Shown here: piece after piece, positions 1 through 8,589 of the stretch | Position numbering within the stretch: the first letter of the stretch is position 1 | Layout of the letters: the number at the start of each line of letters is the position of its first letter | DNA from: Flavisphingomonas formosensis | Lineage (GTDB): Bacteria > Pseudomonadota > Alphaproteobacteria > Sphingomonadales > Sphingomonadaceae | DNA: 64,000 nucleotides | Assembly (NCBI RefSeq): GCF_009755815.1 | Contig: NZ_WRPK01000003.1 | Coordinates: 434,001 to 498,000, forward strand | Direction: 5' to 3' | Translations under genes and position numbers: made by a program | The notes under the pieces: model-generated | What the model was told of the DNA's origin: nothing | The model's input: the letters and a program-made list of their open reading frames with translations, nothing else | Database searches by the model: none

Positions 1-1526
1 ATCCGGGAAAGGGCGTCTTCAAGATCGGGACGCCCGAACTCCAGCATATGCCGGACCGTTTCTGGCTTCCCTCGCTCAAGATCGAATATGATCTGGGCGG
101 CGTCCAACTGATCAGCAACACCTCCTGGTTCCGCCGCGACAATCTGAGCGGCTATGACGCCACAGTTCTCAATCTCACTTTCTATCAGAGCCTGCTGCCG
201 GCAGATTCCCCGCCGCTGCTGACTTCGACGGGGATCAACAAGGCGCTGCCATTCTATGCCGCGCAGGGCCTCGTCACCAACAAGCAACGCAACTTCACCC
301 AGGAAGTCCGCCTGCAGTCGAGCAATCCCAATGCGCGTGTGAACTGGACGGTGGGTTTCTTCTATCAGGTCAATCGCCAGCGCAGCGAGGAGCATCTGCG
401 CGATCCGATGGCCAACGACATCTTCCCGCTGCTGTTCGGAACGAGCATCGAGGATTATTTCGGAGCGCCGCTCTATCAGGGCGTCGACAGCTATACCAAC
501 CAGACCCATGGGCGTGACAGCCAGATTGCAGGCTATTTCGATATTGGCTGGCGCATTACCGATACGCTGAAGATCAACGGCGGGCTGCGCTATGCAAGGA
601 CGCGCTTCTCCTTCTCCAACTTCGCGGACGGTCCGCAAAATGGCGGCTTTTCCAGCGCATCGGGCGCCACCACCGAACATCCCTTAACCCCGAAAGTTGG
701 CTTGACGTGGCAGCCGAACCGGAACAACATGCTCTATGCCACTTGGGCGAAGGGCTATCGGGTCGGCGGCGCGAGCCCGCCGGTGCCGCTCGACATCTGC
801 GCGCAGAGCCTTGTCGACTTCGGCATCGAAAACCCGCCCTCCAGCTATAAAAGCGACACGGTCAGCAGCTTCGAATTGGGCACCAAGAACCGCCTTTTCG
901 GAGGCCGGCTCCATGTCGAGGCGAGCGCCTTCTTCATCCGCTGGAACAACATCCAGCAATCGGTGCTGCTGCCGAGTTGCTCGATCCAATATACCGACAA
1001 TCTCGGTACCGTGCATGCCAAGGGTTTCGACCTGCAGGCGAGTTTTCGGCCAGTCGATGGCCTGACCCTGACCGCGGCGGTCGGCTATACGGACGCGCGC
1101 TATGTGACTACGGCGCACGCCGGCAGCAGCGGGAGCGGCGGCATCATCGCTGCGAAGGGCGATGCCATAGAGGGGCATCCCTGGACGCTGAGCCTGGGCG
1201 CCGAATATGAGTTCGGACCTGTCGAGCGGCGCTATTATGTCCGCGCGGACTATGATTATTCGAGCCGCAACCATTGGCTCACGCCCGATCGGGATCCGGA
1301 AACCGAGGTCTATGATTCCGCCAATGTGGCGCCGAGCGCCACGCATTTCCTGAGCGCGCGGGCCGGCGTGCGCATGGGGCCGGCGGACGTTTCGCTGTTC
1401 GTGGACAATTTGCTGGACAATGCGCCGCTGCTGTCGCGCACTCGCTTCGATACCGAAGCCTTGCTGTTCATGCAGCGCAGCTGGACTCCGCGGACCATGG
1501 GCCTCACGGTCGCGTATCGGCTCTGA
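1..1526 (+). CDS. TonB-dependent receptor, C-terminal part (5' end outside window)
   Basis: The reading frame is open from the first bases of the window, so the gene starts upstream and about 507 C-terminal residues are present. The sequence is typical of the 22-strand barrel of TonB-dependent outer-membrane receptors: alternating aromatic and polar residues, repeated strand motifs such as GGLRYA, LYATWAKGYRVGG and FELGTKNRLFGGRLHVEASAF, and a final strand ending GLTVAYRL. The plug domain and TonB box are not in view, so the substrate cannot be inferred. The FELGTKN...ASAFFIRW pattern is common in the large sphingomonad family of poorly characterised receptors for siderophores, sugars or aromatic compounds. 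The next gene runs convergently. Confidence 0.9.
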   Translation, partial: PGKGVFKIGTPELQHMPDRFWLPSLKIEYDLGGVQLISNTSWFRRDNLSGYDATVLNLTFYQSLLPADSPPLLTSTGINKALPFYAAQGLVTNKQRNFTQEVRLQSSNPNARVNWTVGFFYQVNRQRSEEHLRDPMANDIFPLLFGTSIEDYFGAPLYQGVDSYTNQTHGRDSQIAGYFDIGWRITDTLKINGGLRYARTRFSFSNFADGPQNGGFSSASGATTEHPLTPKVGLTWQPNRNNMLYATWAKGYRVGGASPPVPLDICAQSLVDFGIENPPSSYKSDTVSSFELGTKNRLFGGRLHVEASAFFIRWNNIQQSVLLPSCSIQYTDNLGTVHAKGFDLQASFRPVDGLTLTAAVGYTDARYVTTAHAGSSGSGGIIAAKGDAIEGHPWTLSLGAEYEFGPVERRYYVRADYDYSSRNHWLTPDRDPETEVYDSANVAPSATHFLSARAGVRMGPADVSLFVDNLLDNAPLLSRTRFDTEALLFMQRSWTPRTMGLTVAYRL

Positions 1527-1577
1527 ACTGGGTCGCGCGCCGACCGCGGCCCGCGTCGCGAAGGGCCGCGGGCTTGA

Positions 1578-2087
1578 TCAGGGCTGCGGCAGCATGCCCG
1601 CGAGCCGCTGCACCTCGGCCTGCTCGGCTGCATCGAGCTTTCCGGCTTCCACGATCGCGGCTTCGAGGGAGTCGGTGTCCGGCGGCGTGTCGAGCTTCTG
1701 CTTTTCGCTGAGCAGGGTGTTGAGCTGATCCAGCGACGCCGTCACCGGATTACGAAGGCTTTCTAGTGCCGTAAGCCTTTGCTGCGCATCCAGCCAAGGA
1801 TCACTGCCGGCGCCGCCGGCCCGGCTTACCGCCTCGCGCGTCGAAGGAAGCGCGTCCTGAAACAGACGATCGCCGCGACGAGCCTCGCCGATCAGGTCCG
1901 CTACCTGTGCCTCAAGCGCCGAATCCGTTTCGCGGGCCGGAACCGGTCGAGGTGGAGGTGGGGTGTCGAAGCCGACCTGCTCGATCGGCCGGGGCGCGAG
2001 GGAGGGATATTTGGAGGACAATGTGCAGCCGCCGAGCAGAAGCAGCGTCGATGGGAGCAGCAGCAGGGACCGGAGGCGGTGAGACAT
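1578..2087 (-). CDS. Small putative lipoprotein, function unknown
   Basis: A 169-residue product begins MSHRLRSLLLLPSTLLLLGGC, a signal sequence with a lipobox LGGC, so it is probably lipidated and anchored in the envelope. An in-frame ATG 12 codons upstream (2123) would put a charged leader in front of the signal, so the start at 2087 is preferred. The mature part has a proline-rich linker (DTPPPPRPVP) followed by a helical, Glu/Gln/Ala-rich region that may be coiled. No catalytic motif is visible and I do not recognise a family. It converges on the TonB-dependent receptor gene. Confidence 0.7.
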   Translation of the reverse strand: MSHRLRSLLLLPSTLLLLGGCTLSSKYPSLAPRPIEQVGFDTPPPPRPVPARETDSALEAQVADLIGEARRGDRLFQDALPSTREAVSRAGGAGSDPWLDAQQRLTALESLRNPVTASLDQLNTLLSEKQKLDTPPDTDSLEAAIVEAGKLDAAEQAEVQRLAGMLPQP

Positions 2088-2169
2088 GGATTCTGCTCTA
2101 AGATCGTCGTTCAATGTCCGCAACGGGCTTGCGTCCTGCGCGAACCCCTTCTATGAGCGCGCTTCCAAC

Positions 2170-2246
2170 GCGCCCGTAGCTCAGCTGGATAGAGCATCAG
2201 ACTACGAATCTGAGGGTCGGACGTTCGAATCGTTCCGGGCGCGCCA
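2170..2246 (+). tRNA. tRNA-Arg(ACG)
   Basis: A complete 77-nt cloverleaf. The acceptor arms GCGCCCG (2170-2176) and CGGGCGC (2236-2242) pair perfectly, followed by discriminator G and an encoded CCA at 2244-2246. The anticodon stem TCAGA/TCTGA encloses the loop CTACGAA with anticodon ACG at 2204-2206. The T loop TTCGAAT is canonical. A34 is expected to be edited to inosine. Confidence 0.97.
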
Positions 2247-2490
2247 TTATCTCCGCGATCCTCAGGATCGGCAGGGGTTCTTGCTCTTCAGCTGCTTCAC
2301 ATTCCGGACATTCGACGCTGACTGGCCTGCGCCGATCGCTTGGCGATGCCTTCACCTGTCGGCATTGCGACACGGTGATTACGGCGCTGCAATGTTCATG
2401 AATATCGGCTGGCGATAGCGTTTTCATTCCATTCAAGCCGGTTCAGGCATGTCCGCCACCATCCAAGAGACGTTGGAACTGGAGGCTTCC

Positions 2491-2820
2491 ATGAGTCGAG
2501 TGTCAAAGGTGGTAGTGGCAGGCGCGCTGGTCGCCCTGTTGGGTGTGGGAACGGTGGCTCCCGCCGAAGCGCATGGCGACGCCGGAGCAGCAGTCGTCGC
2601 CGGCCTCGTCGGCGCAGGCCTGGGCGCGGCGATCGCATCGGATCATCCCCATCGGCATTATTATTATGAGGGCTACGCGCCGCCCCCGCCGCCACGCGTC
2701 GTTTATTATGCCCCGCCACCGCCGCCCGCTTATGCTTATGACTATGTCGAACATTGCCGTGTGTTCGATCGCTGGGACGGTTGGGCCGGACGGTATGTCC
2801 GCACGCGTCGCTGCTGGTAG
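2491..2820 (+). CDS. Small exported Pro/Tyr-rich protein with N-terminal signal
   Basis: The product has 109 residues. The start at 2491 is favoured over 2449 because GGAGG lies at 2481-2485, five bases upstream, and the product then begins with a clean signal peptide (MSRVSKVVVAGALVALLGVG...AEA). A glycine/alanine-rich segment (AAVVAGLVGAGLGAAIAS) resembles a glycine zipper, followed by HPHRHYYYEGYAPPPPPRVVYYAPPPPPAYA-like Pro/Tyr repeats and a C-terminal Arg/Trp/Cys tail with two cysteines. This architecture is widespread in small alphaproteobacterial envelope proteins of unknown role. The location is probably periplasmic or outer-membrane associated. Confidence 0.75.
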   Translation: MSRVSKVVVAGALVALLGVGTVAPAEAHGDAGAAVVAGLVGAGLGAAIASDHPHRHYYYEGYAPPPPPRVVYYAPPPPPAYAYDYVEHCRVFDRWDGWAGRYVRTRRCW

Positions 2821-2897
2821 CCCCCAATCCATTACCTTCCGCCAGACGTGCGCCCTCTGCCGAACGCTAAGAGCGCGGGCATGATATCGAGGTTCCG

Positions 2898-3473
2898 ATG
2901 ACGCCAGACGAACGCATCTTGCTTTCCCATTTTCTGGACGATTTGGTCGCCGCGCGCGGCGGACCAAAAGATGGAGAGGCCGACAATCTCATCCATCAGG
3001 CACTCGCTGCCAACCCGGATGCGGCTTATCTGCTCGTCCAACATGCTATTCTGGCCGATCAGGCGCTCCATACCGCACAGGATCGTATCGCCGATCTGGA
3101 GCGGCAGCTTCAGCCTCCGGCGGTGTCCTCGGCAAGCTTCCTTCCACCGCAAACGCCGGGACCGTGGGACAGCCGCCCGCCGCAACCCTATCAAAGCTAT
3201 CCCCAGGATTATGCAGCCGAGCCACGGCCCGGAATTTTCTCAGGTGGAGGCGGACTGGGCAGTTTTCTGCGCAGTGCCGGCACGATGGCGGCTGGCGTAG
3301 CAGGTGGAGAAATGCTGTTCAGCGGGCTTTCCGGCCTGTTCGGACGCCATCAGGGCGGCAGCATGTTCGGTGGCGGCCAGGGTTTTCTGGATCGCCCCGA
3401 GGAAGTCGTCGTCAACAATTATGGCGACGGCTTTTCCGATGGCGGTGATTTAGACGACCGGAGCGACTGGTAG
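2898..3473 (+). CDS. DUF2076 family protein
   Basis: The 191-residue product opens with MTPDERILLSHFLDDL and continues with the conserved DUF2076 pattern (DNLIHQALAANPDAAYLLVQHAILADQAL), followed by a helical stretch, a Pro/Gln-rich linker and a Gly-rich hydrophobic C-terminal part (SGGGGLGSFLRSAGTMAAGVAGGEMLF) that may be membrane associated, then an acidic tail. The length is normal for the family. Members are sometimes annotated as periplasmic ligand-binding sensor proteins but no function is established. It lies 77 bp downstream of the small exported protein and may share its transcript. Confidence 0.85.
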   Translation: MTPDERILLSHFLDDLVAARGGPKDGEADNLIHQALAANPDAAYLLVQHAILADQALHTAQDRIADLERQLQPPAVSSASFLPPQTPGPWDSRPPQPYQSYPQDYAAEPRPGIFSGGGGLGSFLRSAGTMAAGVAGGEMLFSGLSGLFGRHQGGSMFGGGQGFLDRPEEVVVNNYGDGFSDGGDLDDRSDW

Positions 3474-3543
3474 CCGCCAAGATCCAAACCATCCTCACCG
3501 AAAAGGCGTAAACGCCTCATCGGCCATCGTGGCCCCTCCGGTT

Positions 3544-5010
3544 TTAGTTCCAGCCGAGGCCGAGGGCCTTCTGGATCGATACGAAGTCGGTGGTCAGGCC
3601 CGCCTCGGCCACCGAGAGGCTTTGCTCGGCAGCGATCTGCTGGCGCTGGGTATCGAGCAGATCAATGAGTGTCGTGGTGCCGGCCTTGTAGCGATCGGCG
3701 CTCAATGCTGCCGCCTGATCGGCTGAGGCCTTCGCCCGGGCCAGCGTCGCGACAGTCACCCGCCGATAGCGGAAGCGGGCCAGCGCATCTTCCGCATCGC
3801 GCAGCGCGCCCAGCACCTTGGAGCGATATTGCGCTTCCGCTTCGGCGCGTACGCCTTTGGCCTGATCGACTTGCGCCTTGGTCCGGCCGAAATCCAGGAA
3901 GCTCCAGCTCAGCTGCGGCGCTGCGAGCAGCGTGAAGTCGTCGAGCTTGGTGAGATCCGAGGGTCTGGTACCGCCGACGCCGATGATACCCATGATGCTG
4001 AGCCGCGGAAAACGGGCCGCCTCGGCCGTGCCGATCTTGGCTGTGTCCGCCGCAAGCGTCCGCTCGGCAGCGCGAATGTCGGGCCGATGGCGCAGGAGCA
4101 GTGCCGGATCGCCGATCGCGACCTGCGCGGGGGGCAGGGGAACGGCGGCCGGGGTACGAAGCTGATCGTCGAGCGCGCCGGGCTCTTCACCCACCAGCGT
4201 CGCGAGGGCGTTGAGATAGGCTTCCATCTCGGCCTTCAGCGGCACATTGTCTGCGCGACTATTGTCCAATTGGGTCTGGAGGCGGGAGACGTCCAGCCGC
4301 GAGGCCGTGCCGCGGTCAAAGCGCTGCCGGGTCAAGCTCAGCATCTGCTCCTGTTTGGCGACCGACTCCGCATTGAGCCCGATGCGGCGCTGGCGATCGC
4401 GCAGATTGACGTAGGCCTGCACCACTTCGGAGGTCAGGCTGACGATGGCATCGTCGATATTCGCCTGGGCCGCCTCCGTGCTGGCGCGGGCGGCCTCGAC
4501 CTTGCGGCGCTGCCCGCCGAACAGATCGACCTCCCAGCTGGCGTCGAAGCCGACATTGTAGAGGTTGAGCGCGGAGGCGCCGCCGGATCCACTGGAATTG
4601 CCGGAGCTGTCCGTTCCGTCTCCGCTCGAGCCGTTGGACTGATTCAGATCGACGCCCGGAATACGGGCATGGGCATAGAGTGCGGTGGCGTCAGCCTTGG
4701 GCAGGAGATTGGCTTGCTCGCTGCGGAGCGAGGCACGCGCTTGCTGAAGCCGCGCACGCACGGCCTCCAGATCGGGATTGTTCGCGACTGCCCGGTCGAC
4801 GAGCTGGTCGAGCAGGGGATCGCCGAGGCTGGCCCACCAGCGCGAAGCCGGCGCCCGGCTGTCGACCGGAATGTCGCCCGCGCGAACGAAGGCATGCCCG
4901 GCTGCCGCATTGGGGGCTATTGTGGGCGGTCCCGAATAATTGGGGCCGACGGTGCAGCCGGCCAGCGCAAAGAGGAGAAAAAGCGAACGAGTGCGCATGG
5001 CGGATCTCAA
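3544..5010 (-). CDS. Outer-membrane efflux lipoprotein, TolC/NodT (OprM-like) family
   Basis: The 488-residue product is the outer-membrane channel of a tripartite efflux pump. It begins with a lipoprotein signal (LFLLFALAGC; lipobox at about residues 16-19) followed by TVGPNYSGP, the usual N-terminus of NodT-family channels, and two outer_membrane_efflux repeats with long Ala/Gln/Arg-rich helices (for example ARLQQARASLRSEQANLLP). The start overlaps the stop of the upstream MFS gene by 4 bp, so it is translationally coupled as the last gene of an emrA-emrB-tolC operon. A second ATG at 4998 is possible. A Gly/Ser/Asp-rich insertion (about residues 125-145) is unusually low in complexity. Confidence 0.93.
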   Translation of the reverse strand: MRSAMRTRSLFLLFALAGCTVGPNYSGPPTIAPNAAAGHAFVRAGDIPVDSRAPASRWWASLGDPLLDQLVDRAVANNPDLEAVRARLQQARASLRSEQANLLPKADATALYAHARIPGVDLNQSNGSSGDGTDSSGNSSGSGGASALNLYNVGFDASWEVDLFGGQRRKVEAARASTEAAQANIDDAIVSLTSEVVQAYVNLRDRQRRIGLNAESVAKQEQMLSLTRQRFDRGTASRLDVSRLQTQLDNSRADNVPLKAEMEAYLNALATLVGEEPGALDDQLRTPAAVPLPPAQVAIGDPALLLRHRPDIRAAERTLAADTAKIGTAEAARFPRLSIMGIIGVGGTRPSDLTKLDDFTLLAAPQLSWSFLDFGRTKAQVDQAKGVRAEAEAQYRSKVLGALRDAEDALARFRYRRVTVATLARAKASADQAAALSADRYKAGTTTLIDLLDTQRQQIAAEQSLSVAEAGLTTDFVSIQKALGLGWN

Positions 5011-6563
5011 TGCATAGCGACCGGCTCACCGCCCTTGGGCAGCGGCCGCAGGAAGAGGACGAGCGGGATGACGAACAGGATGCCGACCGACAAAAGCCAG
5101 AACAGATCGATATAGGTCATGGTCAGGGCTTGCGTCTGGATCGATCCCTCCAGTGCGCGATAGGCCGAGGGATATCCGCCCAGCGCCTGGGCTTGCCCGG
5201 CCATATAATCCTGCACGCCGACGTTGTTGGCGGACATCGACTCTTCGATCCGGCGGCTGTGCAACCACAAGCGCTGATCCTGCACGACGGCGATGCCCGC
5301 CAATGCGAGTGATCCGCCGAGGTTACGCGCGCCGTTGAGGAGACCGGCGGCGTCGCTCGCCAACTCGCGTGAGACAGACCGGATCGCTGCCTGGTTGAGG
5401 AACATCATCGCGAAGATGGAGCCGACGCCGCGCATCAGCTGGGAGTCCACGAATGCCCCGCCGGTCGACAGCGGCGTGAGGTCGGTTTCCAGCCAGGCGC
5501 TGATCGCCAGGACGCTCAACCCGAAGGCGACGGCAGCGCGAATGTCTAGCGAGCGGATCAGCCAGGGCGTGAACGGCATCATCAGGATGATCGGCACGCC
5601 GGACAGCAGCACGATCATGCCCGACTGGAGTGAATTGTAGCCGGAGATTGCAGCAAGAAATTGCGGGATCGTATAGGATGTTCCGTAGATCGCCATGCCG
5701 ACCGCCGTGGCCATCATCACCACGCTGCCGAACTGCCGGTCGCGGAGCAACGACAGGCGTATCACCGGCCTCTTGGCAAGATATTGCCCGGCGAACAGGC
5801 AGAGGAAGCCGGCCGCGGACATGATGGTGAGCCAGATGATCGTCGGGGAGGAGAACCACTGCTCGCGCTCGCCCTCTTCCAGAACCACGGTGAGCCCGCC
5901 GAGACCGAACATCAGTCCGAGGATCCCGAGCCAGTCGGCCTGGAGCAGCTGGTCCAGCCGCGCCTTCTGGTGCGGCATCCCGACCAGCAGCAGCGCAATC
6001 AGCGCGATGCCGATCGGAAGATTGAGAAAGAAGGCATAATGCCAGCTCACATTCTCCGTGAGCCAGCCGCCGGTGATCGGCCCGACGACCGGACCGAGGA
6101 TCGCGGTCGATCCGAACAGGGCGCTCCCGATCGGCTGCTGGGAGCGCGGCAATCGCGTCGCGATGATGGTCTGCGCCGTCGGGATCAGCGCACCGCCGGT
6201 GAAACCCTGGCCGACGCGTCCGATGATCATCATCGGCAGCGAATTGGAAAAGCCGCACACCATAGAAAAGCCGATGAACAGGGTGACGGCGGCGAGCAGG
6301 AAGGTACGAAGGCCGAACACCCGTTCCAGCCAGCCCGAAAGCGGAATGATGACGATCTCGGCCACGAGATAGGCGGTGGCGAGCCAGGTTCCCTCCGTTC
6401 CGCTCGCGCCGATCTCACCCTGGATGGTCGGCAGGGAAGAGTTCACGATGGAGACGTCGAGCGTTGCCATCAGCGCGCCGAGCGTGCCGGCCGCGACGGC
6501 GAGCCAGGCGGTGGCGTCGGCATGCTCCTCATGCGGGCTGGTCGTGGCGGCTGTGCTGCTCAC
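5007..6563 (-). CDS. emrB: DHA2 family multidrug MFS transporter (EmrB/QacA type)
   Basis: The 518-residue product has about 14 hydrophobic segments. It shows DHA2 hallmarks: TLDVSIVNSSLPTIQGEIGAS in TM1, the antiporter motif C region (GPVVGPITGGWLTENVSWHYAFFLNLPIG) and the typical EmrB-family DQRL...VQD segment near the C-terminus. It should export hydrophobic drugs or phenolics in exchange for protons, working with the adaptor encoded upstream and the outer-membrane channel downstream. Both junctions are 4-bp overlaps. The gene symbol is given by family; the substrate is unknown. Confidence 0.93.
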   Translation of the reverse strand: MSSTAATTSPHEEHADATAWLAVAAGTLGALMATLDVSIVNSSLPTIQGEIGASGTEGTWLATAYLVAEIVIIPLSGWLERVFGLRTFLLAAVTLFIGFSMVCGFSNSLPMMIIGRVGQGFTGGALIPTAQTIIATRLPRSQQPIGSALFGSTAILGPVVGPITGGWLTENVSWHYAFFLNLPIGIALIALLLVGMPHQKARLDQLLQADWLGILGLMFGLGGLTVVLEEGEREQWFSSPTIIWLTIMSAAGFLCLFAGQYLAKRPVIRLSLLRDRQFGSVVMMATAVGMAIYGTSYTIPQFLAAISGYNSLQSGMIVLLSGVPIILMMPFTPWLIRSLDIRAAVAFGLSVLAISAWLETDLTPLSTGGAFVDSQLMRGVGSIFAMMFLNQAAIRSVSRELASDAAGLLNGARNLGGSLALAGIAVVQDQRLWLHSRRIEESMSANNVGVQDYMAGQAQALGGYPSAYRALEGSIQTQALTMTYIDLFWLLSVGILFVIPLVLFLRPLPKGGEPVAMH

Positions 6564-7705
6564 GGCCGTGCGCGGCTACGCGCCTCCTCCTGGTCGCGAA
6601 TGCCGTCTTCGATACCCTTGGCGGAGATGGTGTCCACCTTCACCGTCACGGACAGTCCCGGCACCAGCACCTTGCGCGCCTCCGCGCCGGCATCGATCGC
6701 GATGCGGACCGGGACGCGCTGCACGATCTTGGTGAAGTTGCCGGTCGCGTTCTGCGGCGGAATCAGGGAGAATTCGGCGCCGGTGCCTGGCGACGTGCTC
6801 TCGACATGGCCGCGCAGATCGATGCCGGGCAGAGCGTCGACATGGATCGTCGCCGGTTGCCCCGGGCGCATGCGGCCGATCTGCGTCTCCTTGAAATTGG
6901 CGACGATGTAGATGGCGCCGAGCGGAACCACCGACATCATCCGCGTGCCCGCCTGGACGAATTGCCCGACGCGGACGCTCTTGTCGCCGATGCTGCCGTC
7001 GACGCTGGCCCGTATGATCGTCGAGGAAAGATTCACGTTGGCAGCCGAAAGCTGAGCCTGGGCAGCCTCACCCTGCGCCTGCGCCTGGCGTACCTGGGCG
7101 CGGAGCGAACCGATGCGGCGCTCCGCGCTTTCGAGTGCGGCACGCTGGGCCGCGGCGGTATTCGCGGCCTGGGCCGCCTGGTTGCGTAGCGACGACAGCT
7201 TCTCGCGCGTTTCGGCTCCGCTTTCGGCAAGCGGTGTATAGCGGGCCACTTCGTTCGCGGCGAACTGGGCGTCGCTATTGGCTACGCCCAGTTGGGCGCG
7301 GGCTTGGGCGATCGCCGCCTCCTGTTCGCGGATGGTGGCCCGAACATTGTCGGCATTGGCGGTCGCGACGTCGATCTGGGCCTGGTATTGGGCGGTTTGC
7401 GCGCGATAGTCGCGCGGATCGATCCGGACGAGCGGCTGGCCGGCCTTCACCGCCTGATTGTCGGTCACGAAGACCTGTTCGACATAGCCCGAAATTTTTG
7501 GGCCGACCGTCACCGAGTCGGCGCGAATATAGGCGTCGTTGGTGCTTTCGACATATTTGCCGCGCAGTTCGTAGTGAACCAACCAGATGACCAGCGCGAC
7601 GATTACCACCACAGCGGCGATGAGAAGGCCGCGGCGGAATGCAGGGCTTCGAAATCGCCCGTTGCGATCCGCCGGACCGGAGCCGGCTTCCGATTCGTCC
7701 GCCAT
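6560..7705 (-). CDS. emrA: HlyD/EmrA family periplasmic adaptor subunit
   Basis: The 381-residue adaptor has a short cytoplasmic N-terminus, one transmembrane helix (LLIAAVVVIVALVIWLVHYEL, about residues 27-47), the biotinyl-lipoyl-like segment KISGYVEQVFVTDNQAVKAGQPLVRIDPRDY, an alpha-helical hairpin rich in Ala/Gln, and a C-terminal barrel (VPLGAIYIVANFKETQIGRMRPGQPA) that matches EmrA well. It is the first gene of the efflux operon and is transcribed away from a MarR regulator across a 77-bp intergenic region containing dyad symmetries. Confidence 0.93.
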   Translation of the reverse strand: MADESEAGSGPADRNGRFRSPAFRRGLLIAAVVVIVALVIWLVHYELRGKYVESTNDAYIRADSVTVGPKISGYVEQVFVTDNQAVKAGQPLVRIDPRDYRAQTAQYQAQIDVATANADNVRATIREQEAAIAQARAQLGVANSDAQFAANEVARYTPLAESGAETREKLSSLRNQAAQAANTAAAQRAALESAERRIGSLRAQVRQAQAQGEAAQAQLSAANVNLSSTIIRASVDGSIGDKSVRVGQFVQAGTRMMSVVPLGAIYIVANFKETQIGRMRPGQPATIHVDALPGIDLRGHVESTSPGTGAEFSLIPPQNATGNFTKIVQRVPVRIAIDAGAEARKVLVPGLSVTVKVDTISAKGIEDGIRDQEEARSRARP

Positions 7706-7735
7706 CTTTGTGTTCCCGAGCCCAGATTCTCAAAT

Positions 7736-7749
7736 TGTGCGGCTGCACA
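7736..7749. promoter_or_regulatory. Candidate MarR operator (inverted repeat)
   Basis: TGTGC-GGCT-GCACA is an inverted repeat centred in the 77-bp gap between emrA and the divergent marR-type gene, and imperfect symmetry continues outward (CAAATTG on the left against CAGTTG on the right). MarR proteins usually bind such dyads in divergent promoters, so this is a reasonable operator candidate; binding is an inference. Confidence 0.45.
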
Positions 7750-7777
7750 GTTGGCAAGTCGCGACCGATATGGCAAG

Positions 7778-7787
7778 ACCATATGGT
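7778..7787. promoter_or_regulatory. Perfect palindrome over the marR start codon
   Basis: ACCATATGGT is a perfect 10-bp palindrome that contains the proposed ATG of the MarR gene at 7783. It could be a second operator half-region used for autoregulation, or chance. Confidence 0.3.
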
Positions 7788-8268
7788 ATGGAACCTCAGC
7801 TTTTTTTCCGTGGCTGAAACGGCCGCTCTCGGTGAGGCGTTGCGCACCCTCGTCATGCGATCGCGAAAGGCGGTCGATCGACTGCTTGCGGGCGAAGGCT
7901 CTTCCTACACGCGGACCAAGTGGCTGCTTTTCATCAGTTCACACGGCCCTTTGCGCTCGACAGACCTTGCCGACGCTTTCGGCCTCGCACCCCGGACCGT
8001 GACGGAGGCGATCGACGCGCTGGAGCGGGACGGGCTGGTCAGGCGGGATCCGGATCCCAAGGATCGCCGTGCGAAACGCATCTCGATCACGCCGGCGGGC
8101 GGCGAGGTGGTCGCCTGGGCGGAACCTGTGGTTCAGCGCTTCTTCGAGCAGGTGTTCAGCGCCCTCGACAATGAAGAACAAGTCAGACTGGCTTCCTTGC
8201 TCGGGCGGCTGACGGATCGCCTGGATATGCTCGAGCGAGAGAGCGGGCAGGAGCCCGATCCCGCATGA
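7783..8268 (+). CDS. MarR family transcriptional regulator
   Basis: The product has 161 residues from the ATG at 7783. The winged-helix core is clear: LRSTDLADAFGLAPRTVTEAIDALERDGLVRRDPDPKDRRAKRISITPAGG contains the recognition helix and the wing with the typical DPKDRRAKR. The start is uncertain; a longer frame opens at 7639, but it would run through the divergent promoter and into emrA, and a GTG at 7813 gives a shorter form. Divergent orientation to emrA-emrB-tolC suggests it represses the pump and is released by a pump substrate. Confidence 0.88.
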   Translation: MVWNLSFFSVAETAALGEALRTLVMRSRKAVDRLLAGEGSSYTRTKWLLFISSHGPLRSTDLADAFGLAPRTVTEAIDALERDGLVRRDPDPKDRRAKRISITPAGGEVVAWAEPVVQRFFEQVFSALDNEEQVRLASLLGRLTDRLDMLERESGQEPDPA

Positions 8269-8286
8269 TCGGTCAGTGTACGCCGC

Positions 8287-8394
8287 TCAAACGAGCAGCA
8301 AGATCACCAAGCCAGCGATCGCGCCAGATGCTCCGCTCATCATGCAGAGCATGCTGAAGCCCAGATGGCACAGTGACGGTTCGACTCGCTCCAT
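8287..8394 (-). CDS. Possible 35-residue membrane protein
   Basis: A short frame encodes MERVEPSLCHLGF followed by a hydrophobic segment (MLCMMSGASGAIAGLVILLLV) that could span the membrane and ends at the C-terminus. A purine-rich GAGGAGAG lies seven bases upstream of the ATG, which supports translation. It converges on the MarR gene and is separated by 18 bp. No homologue is recognised; it could also be a chance frame. Confidence 0.4.
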   Translation of the reverse strand: MERVEPSLCHLGFSMLCMMSGASGAIAGLVILLLV

Positions 8395-8589
8395 CACCAC
8401 TCTCCTCGTCGTCATTCTTCGATGACCGGTTGGGAGCCTATCACCCTCGAGAATCTTTGCAATAGTGCCCATAAAGTGCCCATCGGCTGGTTTTTGTTCC
8501 CGCTTGCCGTGATGCTCCATTCGGGGCTTGCGAACGGCCAGGTGCGAGGCCAATCGCGTGGCACGATTTCCGCGTGGAGGCATTTTGCA

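Noticed and set aside
3500-3520. Short hairpin AGGCG-TAAA-CGCCT between the DUF2076 gene and the efflux gene
   Set aside because: The stem is only five base pairs and lacks a T-tract, so I did not list it as a terminator.
3544-7705. The tripartite efflux operon as secretion system for the RTX protein
   Set aside because: The inner-membrane component is an MFS transporter, not an ABC exporter with peptidase domain, and the operon is 28 kb away with its own MarR regulator.
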